Program-made: the position numbers and the translations under genes
Notes under the pieces: model-generated
What the model was told of the DNA's origin: nothing
What the model saw: the letters and a program-made list of their open reading frames with translations, nothing else
The model's database searches: none
NCBI GenBank assembly: GCA_905182995.1
Contig: CAJJDP010000145.1
Location: 124,118-188,117, forward strand
Reading direction: 5' to 3'
DNA length: 64,000 nucleotides
DNA from: Paramecium octaurelia
Taxonomy: Eukaryota > Ciliophora > Oligohymenophorea > Peniculida > Parameciidae
Part shown: positions 24,751 through 37,912 of the stretch, one piece after another
How positions within the stretch are numbered: the first letter of the stretch is position 1
Layout: every line of letters begins with the position of its first letter

Positions 24751-26990
24751 TCATAAGTCATTCCTACTTTCTACTTGATTGCCATTCAACTTTGCGGCTT
24801 CTTGTTTCTTGGGGGCAAACAGAATCTTTTCAAGGTTCATGCAAGGCACCTAAATTATATAAAAGCTGTACTTCAATGGCTAAACTTAAGAGACCCCCGA
24901 TTATAATGGTGTACACAATGTCAGTGAGGGTGAAATAGAGAATATGTGATTACTGATAATAAACCAATTAGGTAGTGCTGAAGGTCATGAACAGAATCAC
25001 AATGAAATGTGTTAAGTACATGCAAAATGATATTCTGGCTATGGGTTGCCAAAAGGGATGTCCGAGTCTAAATTAATATCAAAATATACATAAATCGTGA
25101 GGGATCATTTTTGCAACCCAACAGAGCAGGAGTAATGCACAATCCAACACCTATGACAAAAAACACTCTGTTGAATGCTTAATAGAAATATTAGGCTTAG
25201 GAAGGCCAAGCATTCATGTCCTTTTACAAAGGAACTATGATCCAAATTATCGTTTATGTCAACCCGATTCCGAAGACATAGAATAGGGTTCTGATAACAA
25301 CGCTATCCTTGATTTGCTATGCCACTTAAACCAGTTTTTAATTTTAACCACTTATGTAATTACAATAGAAGAATCCAAATAGGATGCCAATAAGGTAGGG
25401 AGAGATCCTGATCCAAGGTTTGAAGTAGAATACATCTTGATAGTCTGGTTGTGGTTTTGCATTAGGAGTGGCCATTTATAAATGGAAATCGTGAGAGTAA
25501 GCAATGTAATAGGCTGAGAATATGCTTCCGATTAGCATTGAAATAATAATTGTTAATCCAATCTTTCTATTTTTGGCATAAATAATCAACAATATTGGAG
25601 TGATAAGAAATATTTGGAAATCGTTGGATAGATACCAACCCCAACCAAAACAATAGTTCAATCCACTGGCATCATGTGAAAACATGTTGTCTATGAATAA
25701 TAGATTCTTCCACCACTAAGTATTGCAAGTGGAGGTATACTCTATGTATTCATTCCAGATAGGACCATCTGACCAATAAACAGTCAATTGCCAATACACT
25801 AGAATGCAAAATGCATATGTAGGCCATATTCTTAAGAATCTATGAATCCACATTGCTGGCACCAATGAAAACTTGATGGATCTCAATTTGGTCAACTTTT
25901 CCAAAAGTAAAACAGCAGCCAAGAATCCTCCCACAAAGAAGAAGGTGTCAACAGCAAAATATGCAGCTGGAGTGAGTGTGAGCCATCCAGGTTCAGTGAT
26001 CTTGTATGGTATATCTATCAAATTGAAGGAGTTGGATCCTCGGATGAGTTGATCGTGACCATAAATGACCCAAAATATTGACAATGACCTGATGCCATTA
26101 AAAATCACAAAGCCAGCGTTCTCACCCTTGGGTTCATTGATCTTAAATAGTTTTTGGTAATTATGGATAAAGGAGAAACTCAGAGCAAATCTTTCCCAAG
26201 ATGGTTCCTTGTATTTCTTGTATTTGATTTCTTCGAATTAACCTTTACCACTCATGAAAGCAGACTCCTGATTCTCCATGATTTCGTTTTCTATATATTA
26301 TCATTTATTTACAAATCAATTCTGATCTCTTATAGAGTTGACTTATGGAGTCCTTTAAGGAAGATTCTTCCTAATGGGACTCATTTATCTTCTGTGCTGC
26401 TTTCCTCTTGATCTCAGTCTTTAAGTCATCCTAATACGCTTATTTTTTGTTTTCTGCTATAATTGAAAAGATGCTTCCGATAATATTGAGTGCCACTACG
26501 ACAATCAACAGAACTAGAGTCAAATAGGTTCCTGCACTCCAAGAGGGATAAATTAAATCTGGATCTTAGTAGGAAGCGCTGTCAATCAGAGATTTGTTAT
26601 ATTGAAACATCTAAACGTATTGATGGGGAAAAGTACTGTTAAATTGTTGATGAGGTCTTTGGTTGGTGTATTTTATTTCTAGAGGTAACTCATTTCGCAA
26701 TATTGGGGTAAACAAAAACCCATGTGCAGAGGTTTTCCTTCGCTCATCATTCTGAGATGAATGTAATGCAAATCTGCAGCATCTCGACAAATCAGATAGG
26801 AACCTAAATCTTAAAGTCCTTTTCCAGAGCTTAGAATTGTTTCGGGTGACACATTGGTCGGCATCTATCCCATAGCGATGGCCTTGGTAATGTTCAAAAA
26901 ATATTGGTCACACAAAGTCTCATTCTGATTTTATGTTTGGACCTAGACGAGGAGCAATAGGAAGCACATTGAATACAACAAGAATTGCAT
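24751..26990 (-). CDS. acyltransferase-3 family membrane protein (NRF-6-like)
   Basis: About 715 residues after removing introns of 26, 22, 22 and 22 nt. It has an N-terminal signal-like segment (MQFLLYSMCFLLLLV), a Cys-containing extracellular region resembling the NRF domain, one membrane helix (YLTLVLLIVVVALNIIGSIF), a cytosolic loop, then the acyltransferase-3 domain starting GIRSLSIFWVIYGH with about ten helices (AYFAVDTFFFVGGFLAAVLL). It ends in a Lys-rich tail. This family moves acyl groups across or onto lipids and sugars at membranes; the substrate is unknown here. Ciliates have many copies of this family. Confidence 0.87.
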
Positions 26991-27195
26991 TGTGTTATAT
27001 ATATATTAAATATATTTATAAAAGAAAATTTGTTTATATACTTGCAATCACACAATATGCAATCTAGAGTTAATAAATAACTGTAGATTAGACTGATGAT
27101 TACTTTTTCATTCATTATCCAATAGTCCATTAAATTAATCTAAAATAATAGCAATAAAACTTAAGCTAATAATCAATTTTAAATATTTATATCAG

Positions 27196-27807
27196 ATGTT
27201 AGCCCAACAGTCATCTCACCCCACAAGTGTTCCCTCAACCAGTTATACAGTTACTTTGCTGAAAAAGTAACTGAGATGTAAGGACTGAATTAACAAAACC
27301 TAGAATTGGAAGAAAGCAAGACTATAGAGGGAGTTTCAGTGGGATTGGAATCGAATAGCTTATACCAATGGAATATTAGCTTTGCTGGTCCCTCAGACAC
27401 TTTATATGAAGGGGGATATTTCTAAGCGATGATGAAATTTCCAGAGGACTACCCCAATTCTCCACCAACATTCAAATTCTTGACTGAAATGTGGCATCCA
27501 AATAGTAAGCCTATTTCATCTAACAATAGTTTACTCGGATGGGAGAGTCTGCATTTCCATTCTGCACGCATAGGACGAGTTTAATGATCAAGAACCCCCT
27601 GAGACAAGGTGATTAATCTACCTTATTCTTAGATGGAGACCCATATTGACACCTGAGGATGTGCTAATTTCAATAGTTTCAATGTTATCTGAACCCAATA
27701 TCAATTCGCCTGCCAATGTAGATGCTGGAATACAATTTAGAGACAAACCGGACGAATATAAAAAGAAAGTGAGAAAGTTAATTGATAAGGCCTTAGAAAA
27801 TTTATGA
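27196..27807 (+). CDS. ubiquitin-conjugating enzyme E2, UBE2G/Ubc7 type
   Basis: 178 residues from four exons (introns 27278-27303, then 25 and 24 nt). The E2 fold is clear: FAGPSDTLYEGG, PEDYPNSPPTFKF, the HPN triad, and the catalytic Cys in GRVCISILH. The acidic loop after the active site (about 13 residues, ending ETRW) is the mark of the UBE2G/Ubc7 class, which works with ER-associated degradation ligases. SEPNINSPANVDA follows as in that class. The first ~15 residues are Ser/Pro-rich. Confidence 0.93.
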
Positions 27808-27860
27808 TTGTTTGATGGTTAGTAATTCTATTAATTATATTATGTTTTTAAAATTTGATA

Positions 27861-29922
27861 TCATGATGATTAAGTGCTATCAAACCATTCTCTTAACGTT
27901 TCTGGACAATGTTAAGCTGACATCCCTCCATTCTACTTATTCAATTCTTCATCATAAATGAAACATGTCAACACAGCATCACAAGCCATTTAATAGATAC
28001 TCATGAACAGAATGGCCACCATATAAGCAATTATAAAGCACACTATTGATGGCACGATTGGAGATGCCAAATCTGTTTTATACGGTTCCACATTAATAAA
28101 GATTTCATATGAGAACAGAACTGTAGCAAAACCAACAAATAGTTTACCAATCTATTTTCAATATAAATGAAGTATTACGAATGTAAAAATGGAACCAATA
28201 CCAGAAACGAGACTGTATCTCATAGTATTAGCCCATATTGATTCAAAAGCATCTTTAGCAGCTGGACAGAAACTCTTGCTAGTCAATGCAATTTGAATGT
28301 AAGCATTCTTATTGAGGAATTCAATAAATCGTTCAAAACAAGCCACCAAACAAGACAGACAATCCAGTATGCATTTAGTACATTTATTATCTCCTGACAT
28401 CTATTTTGCTTGATATTTTGCGTATTCCAACATCAATCGAATGAATTGAACCACTGCCAAAATGAAAGAACCAAATGCTAATGATCCAAGATGATAACGG
28501 AATGCCCAATAGATACTTTAGAATAAGTTGCCAGTATAGGATTAGCCTGGTCCTTAATTGAAATACCATATGCACACTGAACAACCAATGATGAATTGAT
28601 TCAGAGCCAACAAAAAGGCTTGTTTCCATAACCCACCAAACATAAAGTAATACACCATGTTTCTAGTTGTGTTGTCAAAAGTCACAGAGGCAAAAGGTGT
28701 ACTGCCATCTCCTTTGATGTCTCCAAGTCCAACAATGAAACTTATAAATTACTGATATTTCTTACACAACTGACACTATCCACCAAACCCACAAGACTCC
28801 TAAACAAACTCCAATTACTGGAGGTACAATCATAACTGAGAAATTATCTCTCACATAGAGAGTAGCTGTCTTCACTACTCCTATAGCCAATCTAATTTTG
28901 TTGAAAATGCAAAAGAAAGCAAGAATTGAAAATGCAATCCAAGCTATTTCTATATAAAATATGTATTCCAAAGCTTTGGCATTGTCAGAAGCATTTGTGG
29001 AACCAGCAGAGGCTGATTATTGAGAATCACTACAATATATAGTTTGAATTATATTTACTTTAAATAATATAAGTGCTAATCCCAAGTGTAACCTGCCAGA
29101 ACTGAAATTCCTACAAAATAGAGTAAGATTGTTAGCCATACAAATAATCCTCCCAAAAATCTCAAAATTACCATATAGATTAATCTAAAATGATAAATTT
29201 TTACTCTTTTACCCTAAACCGAAAGCTATAAAAAAAGAGGCAAGAATGATGTATTTTGCGACAGAAAGGTCATATAACCAAGAGGTCAATCTATTCAAAT
29301 CAACTGAGGAACTAAAATTAGATGTTTGATTCAAAATCTCTAAGGCAGTGCTTGGGAAACATGCTCTTGAAAAAATAGGTTCACTTCCATAAAGACAAAT
29401 CCAATTTTCTGGGTTACTAACTGAACTTGTTATTGTATCCACATAGGTCTTCATTGAATCAATGGAAGTGAAATCAAAGGTAGCAGATGTATTAACTGAA
29501 ACTTTTGTACAATCTCTAGGACAGGATGTGATATTTTTATTTGTTTAACATTTAACAGTGTCTGATGTATTTGCTGGACATCTTTCCACACAGACTGTCT
29601 TGTTATAGTAATCAGGATGAATGATAGGAAAGTATAATAATGGATAATCGGGTAAATCCAAATCACATGCATTGCCTAAATTACCGATAAACAATACCAT
29701 CGGAATCATAAGCTGCCAATATTCGTTCTGGTTTTCCAAGAGTGTATCCAGTTATAGCAATATACCTAGATTATGAATAATAACTTACCACATGAATATG
29801 AATGATGCGATAAATAATAAACAGCATATGATATCAGTGCAATGACGATCTTACAATGGTCCATTCATTAATCGTGAATCGATTGGTTTGGCTTGCTTCT
29901 CGGAAGCATCTTAAACTTTCAT
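27861..29922 (-). CDS. choline-transporter-like protein (SLC44/CTL family)
   Basis: A multi-helix membrane protein. It has an N-terminal cytosolic stretch, a first membrane helix (IICCLLFIASFIFMW), then a large Cys-rich loop with several N-glycosylation sites (NKTV, NTSD, NITS, NFSS). The conserved CTL segments follow: NKNAYIQIALTSKSFC and the C-terminal AYMVAILFMSIYQMACDAVL leading to CFIYDEE. Several 22-30 nt introns are present (one of 22 nt after AAYDSDG). SLC44 proteins move choline or ethanolamine or act in related lipid metabolism; the substrate cannot be read from sequence. It is convergent with the E2 gene, 53 bp apart. Confidence 0.88.
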
Positions 29923-30060
29923 TAGTATAAGTAATAATAATAATTTAATAAGAAACAAATTACTATTTAATTACAATATATATACGCAATATATTTCTTC
30001 CCCTGTTCTCCCTTCTTGAGATATTCTAAGATAGAAAAATATTTAAAAAATATGATGCAT

Positions 30061-31916
30061 TCATAGATCATTGTAATTTTAGGATATGTGAGTCATCAAA
30101 TTTGGTTAATCTGATTGATCCTTCTCTTCTAAATCATCTATTCCTTCGATCAACGATTCTGTATGTGCAGGGATACTTTTATTTGCTTCAACGTAGAATA
30201 CAATGTTCTAATTTCCAGTAAACTTGGATTAGAATTAAGAAATTAGACCAACCTTACTGTGGTTGTCTTCATCTTACTGTTTTTCTTGTTGTTATTTGAG
30301 AATTTCTGATTTTCTATTTTAGTAATTAAAAATCATCCAATATTTAAAGTAATGATCATCAAGATATTTAAAATTATTTTAAATTTATCTTCGATACCCG
30401 CTTTCCATTTCGCTGCTTTATAGCAACCTAATATTGACATCCTCTACTTTCCTTTTGAGGTTTAAATTAATATAGAAGGGCATCATTGCTCCAAGTATTA
30501 TCGTAGTAATGATAACCATAAATAAGACAGTTGTTTTTATGACTTCCACTTATTATCTTTCATTTAGATCATCAGGATTAGAGATCTATAACTTTGTAAT
30601 TAGGGCATATGCAACCGAACCTCGAATCAATCCAGCAAACCATATGATATTCAATTCTTAGAGAGATAGTTTGAATTTCTCCTTCCCCTTAATCAAGTAG
30701 GCTATCCCTGATAACGCAGCCATGGATACTCCTCTTGAGAAAAAGCAGATCAATAATTCTAGCACCAGAAATGTCCAACTGCATTTTGGCTTTTCAATCT
30801 TATCGTCTGAAATGTGATATCCTGACAATATCCACATTGACAACCCCAAATATATGTATATGAATGCCTCGCATATTAAGGAGAGTGTTGAGACTGTTAT
30901 TCTATAATTATAATATATCAATTTACTTTGATGCAACCTAACCCAAACTAGACAAATTATAAATGTTGTAATAAGCCATTAGAGCTCCAGTTGCTAACAC
31001 TGATAGCACTCCACTCAGTCCCAATAGTTCGCACATTGTGAAACTACCATAGGCTATGTATATTATGATTGCCATTTCTAAAATTACAGATTCGGTAATG
31101 AATCTGAGATATTTGAAGAGTATGGAGGCCAGTACTCCAAAGAGTAATCCGACTACAAGACTGCAAAAGAATTCCAATATGAACAGGATGCAAAACTCCA
31201 AAGAAACTGTAAAGATCGTATCGTGTTTACCAGATAACAAATCTACAGAAATATATAGAATGATAGACACAGCATCATTGACCATGCCCTCTCCGAACAC
31301 TACACTAAATAGTTTTGGATATTTATTCGGCTTGATCATTGTCAGTGCTGCCACGGAATCAGTAGCACAGATTGTAGCTGCAAATATCATTATTTATTCT
31401 GTTTTCAATTTAATTGTAGTATCACTTCCCCAAATTTGAATCAAATCTATATAGAATCAAAAATTAATTCAAACCTCCATCACTAATCAAAAATGTGAAG
31501 CATACTATCAGTAGGAAAGTCAATAATGTACCCAACAATCCAAATAAATTAATATATAAAAAATTTTGAAAGAATCTAATTTGTATAGACTAATATACCT
31601 TCTTTTATTTAAATTGTATCCTCCTGCAAATATGATTATTGGTAACAAAATGTAGAAAAAGAAGGATTCATTAAAATTGTACTATGTTATTAATTGTCTT
31701 TACGATATAATACAATGTTCCTCTGTAAATCAATGTAAACAACCCTCCAGCCACAACCCCTAAAATAATGCCCAATCCTGTCTCATGTATAAAGTGAATC
31801 TCCTATTAATTAATTCATCGTACATGTTTGTGCTCAAAATATGATCCTGCAATAGCATAAATGAACAAAATTAATATGATTGTAAATGACACCACACCAA
31901 AAGAAGTTTCTGACAT
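30061..31916 (-). CDS. Na+/H+ exchanger (NHE family)
   Basis: About 578 residues with five introns of 21-28 nt; the total is a multiple of three. It starts MSETSFGVVSFTIILILF and has about twelve membrane helices. Key exchanger motifs are present: ESFFFYILLPIIIFAGGYN, ATICATDSVAALT (the ion-binding Asp region), and FGEGMVNDAVSIILY. The first half of the tail shows FKYLDDHYFKYWMIF, as in organellar NHE6-8/NHX members, followed by an acidic end. It exchanges Na+ or K+ for H+ across a plasma or endosomal membrane. Compared with the usual pattern, Thr-Asp-Ser replaces Thr-Asp-Pro. Confidence 0.92.
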
Positions 31917-32387
31917 TTAATTAATTTTATTATGTTGATTAAATTGATGAGTCTATTTCTGTCTCTCTCAATAAATTAACAACCCTTTAAACAATATAGT
32001 AAATTCATCGTTTCTAATTGCATTCCATTAATCAAGAAAAATAATTCAAAAATATAGATATTCTCTAAATGTGAAATATATTTTAAGAAACTAATTGTCA
32101 AACTTAAATGATTCATTTGAGGGATATAACCATAATGATTAGTTACACTAAACAACTTTAGTTAAAATATTGCACCTGATACAAATTTATTCATTTTTAT
32201 TTAAGAATCATCTTAACACAATTTTAAAATTGAATTCAATTAATCTCTAAGGAGAAAGGCTCTGGAAATGAAGACGAAAAGGAATCAAATATTAGTTTGT
32301 TTTTTTGCTAGAGTGTTGAATGAAAATATATTGTATTTGTAATTATAAGAAATTAAATCAATATATTACTGTTAAAATTTGAATAAT
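31917..32387. promoter_or_regulatory. AT-rich divergent intergenic region
   Basis: About 470 bases between the divergent Na+/H+ exchanger and the next plus-strand gene. It is AT-rich with no convincing exon; it probably holds both promoters. Confidence 0.35.
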
Positions 32388-33500
32388 ATGGATAAGCAAA
32401 TGATTTTCAGTTTTCAAACTCAAAAACCTAAAATCAGAGAGTAGGTTAAGAGACTTGAATATTTTCAATAAGAATTGTCGTAAATCTAAGATCTCTCAAG
32501 ATAAAATAGATCTAAAAGTTCGACAGATATGCATAGCATCACCACAGCTGATAGTAGACAGTATTAAGGGTATTATGAAGAAGTATCTGCCTTTGCTTTG
32601 CCAAAAAAAGATATTTTTACCCAATCTTTGAATAAAATCCAAATAAATTAACAAAACAAAGAAATTTAAACTGAAACACTACCCAAACCAAAATTAGAAA
32701 TTCTGTAAGAGAATGTCATGCAATTGCAATTACAGAAGGAGGAGATCTTCAATTAGATTAAGACCATAAAAAAAGAGAATGGATTATTAATTTCTTAAAA
32801 TAAATCATACGAAATTGAAATAAATGCACAGAAGAACAAAATAAATGAGCTAATGAACGAGTAAAATGAAAAAGAATAGTTTTATTAATAAACGATGTAA
32901 TAGTAGAATTGGCAAATCAAGTAATTAACAAGTGAACTCTAATAACTGTACAATAAGCAACAACAACTTAATCATTACGAAATGAACAATGCAATCTAAA
33001 TGTTGATGGCTTAATTTTCATAGGTGGAGTAGGATAATATAGTGTAAGTTCTGAAGGAAGCGATAAAGATCAATAAAAATGAGAGACTCTAAGTGATTTA
33101 GGATTGGATCCACGTTTAGGACATAAAGGAAGAAATCATATAGTTAAAGAAACATCACAACATCAAATTGAAAGAAGTAAACATTTGAATGAATATGATT
33201 TAGTTAATGGAGTAAATAAAGATACTGCAAAATGACTAAATAATTGAACCTGAATTGCTGTCGACATAAGAGTCATTACAACTAGTATCAAACATATTGT
33301 ATAGAGCTATAAAAAGTAATGAGATGCTGAAATTAATAAAACAAAATACAAGAATGTATAATTTGATTGAAGATTTGTGGAATAAATTGAAATTTCGGTT
33401 GGAGCATTCGAATTTTTCATAACAGCATATCAGAACATCGTCTTTAAATAAGGTTGATTTAAATTCAACAAATAAAAAGTTTTCGTCTAGAAAACTGTGA
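32388..33500 (+). CDS. coiled-coil protein, 361 aa
   Basis: Two exons with one 27-nt intron near 33172-33198. A short disordered start (MDKQMIFSFQTQKPKIREQV) is followed by Ser-rich sequence and then Gln/Glu/Lys coiled coil from about residue 100 to 270, and a Leu-rich end. TAA/TAG codons supply most of the Gln. No named family; a structural cytoskeletal role is only a guess. Confidence 0.7.
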
Positions 33501-33599
33501 ATTAATTTTATATATTATATATATATATACAAAACAGTATGCGAATCTACAAAAAAATATGAAATTAAATATGTCTATATATTTATTGATTAATAAAGC

Positions 33600-35033
33600 T
33601 CAACCTTAATTTAATTTTTTAAAATTGATTAAGTTTTCCAGAACATAATGAATTACTGATTATGCCTTTTGTCTATTCTTTAATTTATCTGTGATTCCAA
33701 TGATGTCTCCAGCTTCCTTGACATAATATTCCAAGTCTTCATTAGTGCATTTGTTTGTCAATTATGCCAAACGAGTTCTAAGGAAGATTTAAAAAGATAG
33801 AATTACTTTTCAGATGCAAATTCCTCATCTAAATCAAATAACTCAAGTGGAGGAGGAGGTAATTCCCGAGGGATGGGTGGAAAGACTGCTGGTTGTAATC
33901 CTAATAAAGGGGTTTCAAATTGGGGGACAATAAGTGTGAGTGGCTCATGTTTAACCTCTAGAATACGAATGAACATTACAGAGAGTTTCATAGAGCTTGA
34001 CTGCATCTGGAATGAGATCAAGATCAAATTTGAATAAGGTTGAATCAAACAAGGTAGTTACATCTTTTGGTAGTTCTTCGCTTTCTTGCAAGCAACTCTT
34101 TAGTTTATCAGCTAATTCGGCGATATCAGGTGCATTTTTGCAATCACTTTCAGCAAAGGGAGTTTTCTTATCAAATTCAACTTCTTTTGTAAAGAAGAAC
34201 TTTAAAAGGAAGTCGAAAATCTTTTGATTGTCATCCTTCTCAAAGTACTCATCATTGAATATGTCGGTGGAGCCAATGACTACAAGTTTACCCTTTTCTT
34301 GACTGACTGCCATGATAGGTTTTTCACATGGATAAGACATAGGGCCAGTGGATAGGATGGGGAAGGCCTTGTCTTTCACAATCAGAGTGGCTCCATTGGG
34401 ATAGACAAAATCAAGGCCACTTTGATTGTTAATTTCAGTATCTTCCATCTCGATGACTCCTTAGAGGTATGGTGTGGATGCCTTGTTTTTTCTGGTCTCT
34501 TTTTATTCACCATTAATCACACGAACTATCTTAAATAGAATAAAGATTTTCAAACTTCTTGATTGATAACTCCCTATTAGATATATGCTTCTTTTGGATG
34601 AAAATATTTAAAATAGCATGTTCTCACAACACAATCATTGTTCACATAGATTCCAAATTTCTCAGTGAATGCATTTAAGTTGCTAGTAGATTTACTCTCA
34701 CCACCATCAGAGAATAAGATTAATACATTGCCTCCACCATTGAGATATTCTTCGAGGCATTTGATTTCTAGGAATAAAAATAAAAAATACCTTTCTCAGT
34801 AAAGGGAGCTCTGGAGCCACCAAAAATGAGTAAATTGGCATTTCTGATTTTCTCTATAACTAAGTCCTCTTTGTTTAAGCCAAACTAAATAATTCAAAAT
34901 CCATAACTTACCTTATATAAACCCTTATACTTTTTAATTAACTTCTTGTAATTCTGGCTGGGATTACCTTATTCATTTTTGGCTATATTAAACACAACCT
35001 AATTAATTTATTATATACTTATTGTTCCGACAT
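33600..35033 (-). CDS. IFT52: intraflagellar transport protein IFT52
   Basis: About 428 residues from seven exons; the six introns total 147 nt and the remainder is a multiple of three. The N-terminal GIFT domain (LLIFGGSRAPFTEKE, NVLILFSDGGES, VVRTCYFKYFHPKEA), the middle FVYPNGATLIVK, CLQESEELPKDVTTLFD, and the C-terminal LQPAVFPPIPRELPPPPLEL followed by LFDLDEEFASEKTRL are all classic IFT52/OSM-6 segments. IFT52 is a core IFT-B1 subunit needed to build cilia. Its start codon lies 25 bp from the divergent NOB1 start. Confidence 0.97.
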
Positions 35034-35058
35034 CTTTTATTTTTTTAAATTAAAATAA

Positions 35059-36467
35059 ATGAATAAATTAATATTGGATGCCAATGCATTTATTAAAGAA
35101 ATCAATTTTCAACACCTTTCAGAACACTACTCATTCGTAACTCATGAGGCCATACTCACTGAAGTTAGAGATGAAAGAGCCAGATAGAAATTATAAAATT
35201 TCACCTACCCTCTCACCTTCTTGACTCCATCAGAGAAAATGATTAAAATTGTTAAGCAATTCGCCACATAAACATCAGACATAGCATCATTGTCACCTAT
35301 TGATATTGAACTCATTGCTTTGGCTTGTACTTTGATAGAGGAAAATGGCCAGAAGGACAAGTTAAAGTTGGAACCACTAAAACCATTAGAGTTTAACAAA
35401 ATCAAAAATGTATACGGATCAAAAAATCATTAACAAGTAGAAGAGGAAGAAGAGGACGAAGAAGTATAAAAGGAAGAAAATGAATAAGTTTAAAATAAAT
35501 AATAAGATGAATAATTGCCTTAATAAAAATAAGAAGAACCTTAGAATCAAGAAACCTAATAAAAATAAGAAGAACCAGAAAAATAAGAAACAGATTAAAA
35601 AAATGAGGATGATGATGATTCAGACGGATGGGAAGAAGTTGTTCCGAAGAAAAAATATTACAATAATTACTCTAAATAAAATACATCACAAAAACCTAAA
35701 TAAGAAGAAAAATAAGTGGAAGTTTAAGAAGAGGAGTCATCTGAAGATGAAAATGAAGAAGAATGGATTAATAATACAAACATCCATGAAAAATTAAATG
35801 AAATTTAAATCAATCCATAAGATAATTAAGGAAATCTATTTGGTGTTGCTCTTCTGACAACTGATTTTGCTATGCAAGTATCATTTACATTAAATTTACT
35901 AGAATGTCTTGTTACAGATGGGCGTACCCGTCTTATCGACTGAAGGATATATGATTAAGAGCGCAAGAAGGTTCATTTTGGAGTGTCATATATGCAAAAC
36001 ATTAGTCAGAGATTCAACAAGACTCTTCTGTACTAATTGTGGTAACAACTCCTTGCTTAAAGTTTCATGTTCTTTGGAATCTGATGGAACCATTATTTTG
36101 TATAGAAAGAAGAATTTCAAAGTCAATCTCAGGGGAACTCAAGTAAGTTATTGTTTTAATCTATTAGTATTCAATTCCTTAGAATTTAACTAAAAAGGAT
36201 GCCCCATTCATCTTTTGTCAAGATCAATTAATGAAAAGCGGAATTTAGTAATAATTAGCGAGACAAGTAAAAATATATGTTTATAATCATTAGAGAAAAC
36301 AAGAGGAGCTCAGATATAAAAAAGTAATGAAAACATATGAAAACGGAATTGGCTTTGAAGATATTGATTATAAACATCCTCAACAAAAAATCACAGTTGG
36401 TTATGGTAAATTGAATCCAAATGATGTAAACGATATGAGAAAAATTAAAAGAAATAAAAAACGTTGA
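35059..36467 (+). CDS. NOB1: NOB1, 20S pre-rRNA D-site endonuclease
   Basis: About 443 residues with three introns of 25, 25 and 27 nt. The PIN domain starts LILDANAFI and holds the acidic residues in TEVRDE and DIELIALA. A long Glu/Gln/Lys-rich linker separates it from DFAMQNVLLQMGVPV and a zinc ribbon (CHIC...FCTNCGN). The C-terminal region retains VGYGKLNPNDV. NOB1 cuts 20S pre-rRNA to make mature 18S in late 40S assembly. The linker is longer and more Gln-rich than usual. Confidence 0.96.
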
Positions 36468-36544
36468 TGTATATACAAAAATAATTAAAATATCTAAATT
36501 ATACAAAAATATTCCCAATATTATATTGATATGATAAAAATAAA

Positions 36545-37495
36545 TCATTTTTTCTTAACTTATGCTTTTGTTTTTTCTTTAGTTTATTTCTCCTCCCTTT
36601 AAATAATGTCTTTTTTTTACTATTTGTTAATAAAATTAATACTTTAAGATTTTTATTTGATATTTTTTAATTTGCTGGAACTTATTAAGCTTCAAATTAA
36701 TGAGTATCCAATGCTGACTTTAGAGCATCCATTTTCTTTTAAGATGCCTCTACATCATCTTTGACTTAAGATTGGGTTGGATCAAAATCTCTCTTGTTTT
36801 TAACTGAATCAGTCTATTACCATGTTTAATTGTTAGGAATTAGTCTTTCCTTTGGCTTTTAGACTTTTTATTACTATTATTATTGAGCTATATAATGTAA
36901 AATTATACCTTATTATGTTTCGGATTCTTCTTATTATTCTGGTATTGCAACTGGTTAAACCTTTACTGCCTATTCTCCAAATACACTTGATTATAATTCT
37001 GCTTCCTTTCTATTCTTAGCATATGTGTCTGGATCAAACTCTTTGACTTAGTTATTGCTCTATCCTCCAACAGTACTCCATTTTTATGTGGATGCAGTCA
37101 GTTTTTCAACTTTTTGATTCTACACAACCTTACTGCAAATACATTTATAAGTTATACGTTTGAGAATCTCCAAAAACACTTGATTGGTTTTCCATCTATT
37201 TTCTATTGGATGGATTCTATTCTTATTGTTATTATAATTATTTCTTTGGTTTTTAGGGACTGGATGTTTCTAAATTGACTTCCTTGGTAGGTAGATGTTC
37301 GCGAGCTATTTCATTGCCATAGAGTTCCTTATTTCTTCTATTTTAGGGATCATAATTTAGTTTTGGTTTGAATTCACTCAAAGTGGCTGCTCTCTTTAAT
37401 GATTTATATTCATCAAAATCTTGAATGTATTCAATTAACATTACCACTCTTCCCAAATAAGAAATCCTTTCCGTGATCAACTTGTCGATTGTCAT
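36545..37495 (-). CDS. hypothetical protein with repeated SSVFG motifs, 293 aa
   Basis: The start MTIDKLITERISYLGRVVML is followed by a helical N-terminus, then disordered Gln-rich sequence. Two copies of a short motif occur (QSSVFGDSQ and QSSVFGEQA), and a pair of related segments (EFDPDTYAKNRKEAE and DFDPTQSQVKDDVEAS) lie nearby. Three introns of 25, 21 and 23 nt give a length divisible by three and a Lys-rich end at TGA 36545-36547. It is tail-to-tail with NOB1, 77 bp apart. Repeated S-x-(V/I)-F-G elements recall the Jupiter/HN1 microtubule-binding family, but this is a weak resemblance. Confidence 0.6.
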
Positions 37496-37908
37496 TATTT
37501 TTTTTTTAATATCTTTTCACTTCTTGTTATGAATTCTCAAATGTTTGATTTTAACGAGCAGGCGGTGGTGCATTTTGAACAACCTCTTATGAAAATATTT
37601 GAGATTAAAAAGTTTTGTTTTATCTTACCTAAAATATATATGATAAGTCTCATACTTCCTATTATTTTGGTGCTTAACATTCATTACTAAAAATATCGGT
37701 TTTGGGTCTTGCACTTTGTCTTGATGCTTGTGGAGCAGGAGCAGGAGAGTTGAGTCCAAAAATATCCGATTTGTTTTGCATTCTAAATAAAACAGCTATG
37801 TTTACACTTGCCTAGTTGAAGGAGCTTAATCAAAGGTTTGCTTATTGGGTCTGGCTCCAGCTGCTTGTCTTTAATAGTTATTAATCTTTACATATTTGGT
37901 GTATCCAT
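37431..37908 (-). CDS. short-motif protein with DIFG elements, boundaries uncertain
   Basis: Coding-like sequence includes NKSDIFGLNSPAPAPQ, ARPKTDIFSNE and FQSQIFSQEVVQNAPPPAR, separated by introns of about 25-27 nt. The first exon can be read two ways, and one reading (AAGARPNKQTFDQAPSTRQ) looks more natural but does not join in phase. The last frame runs past the start of the next minus-strand gene and stops at 37431-37433, overlapping it by 65 bases. The repeated xIFG motifs match those of the neighbour at 36545-37495, so the two may be related short-motif proteins. Confidence 0.4.
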
Positions 37909-37912
37909 TAAA

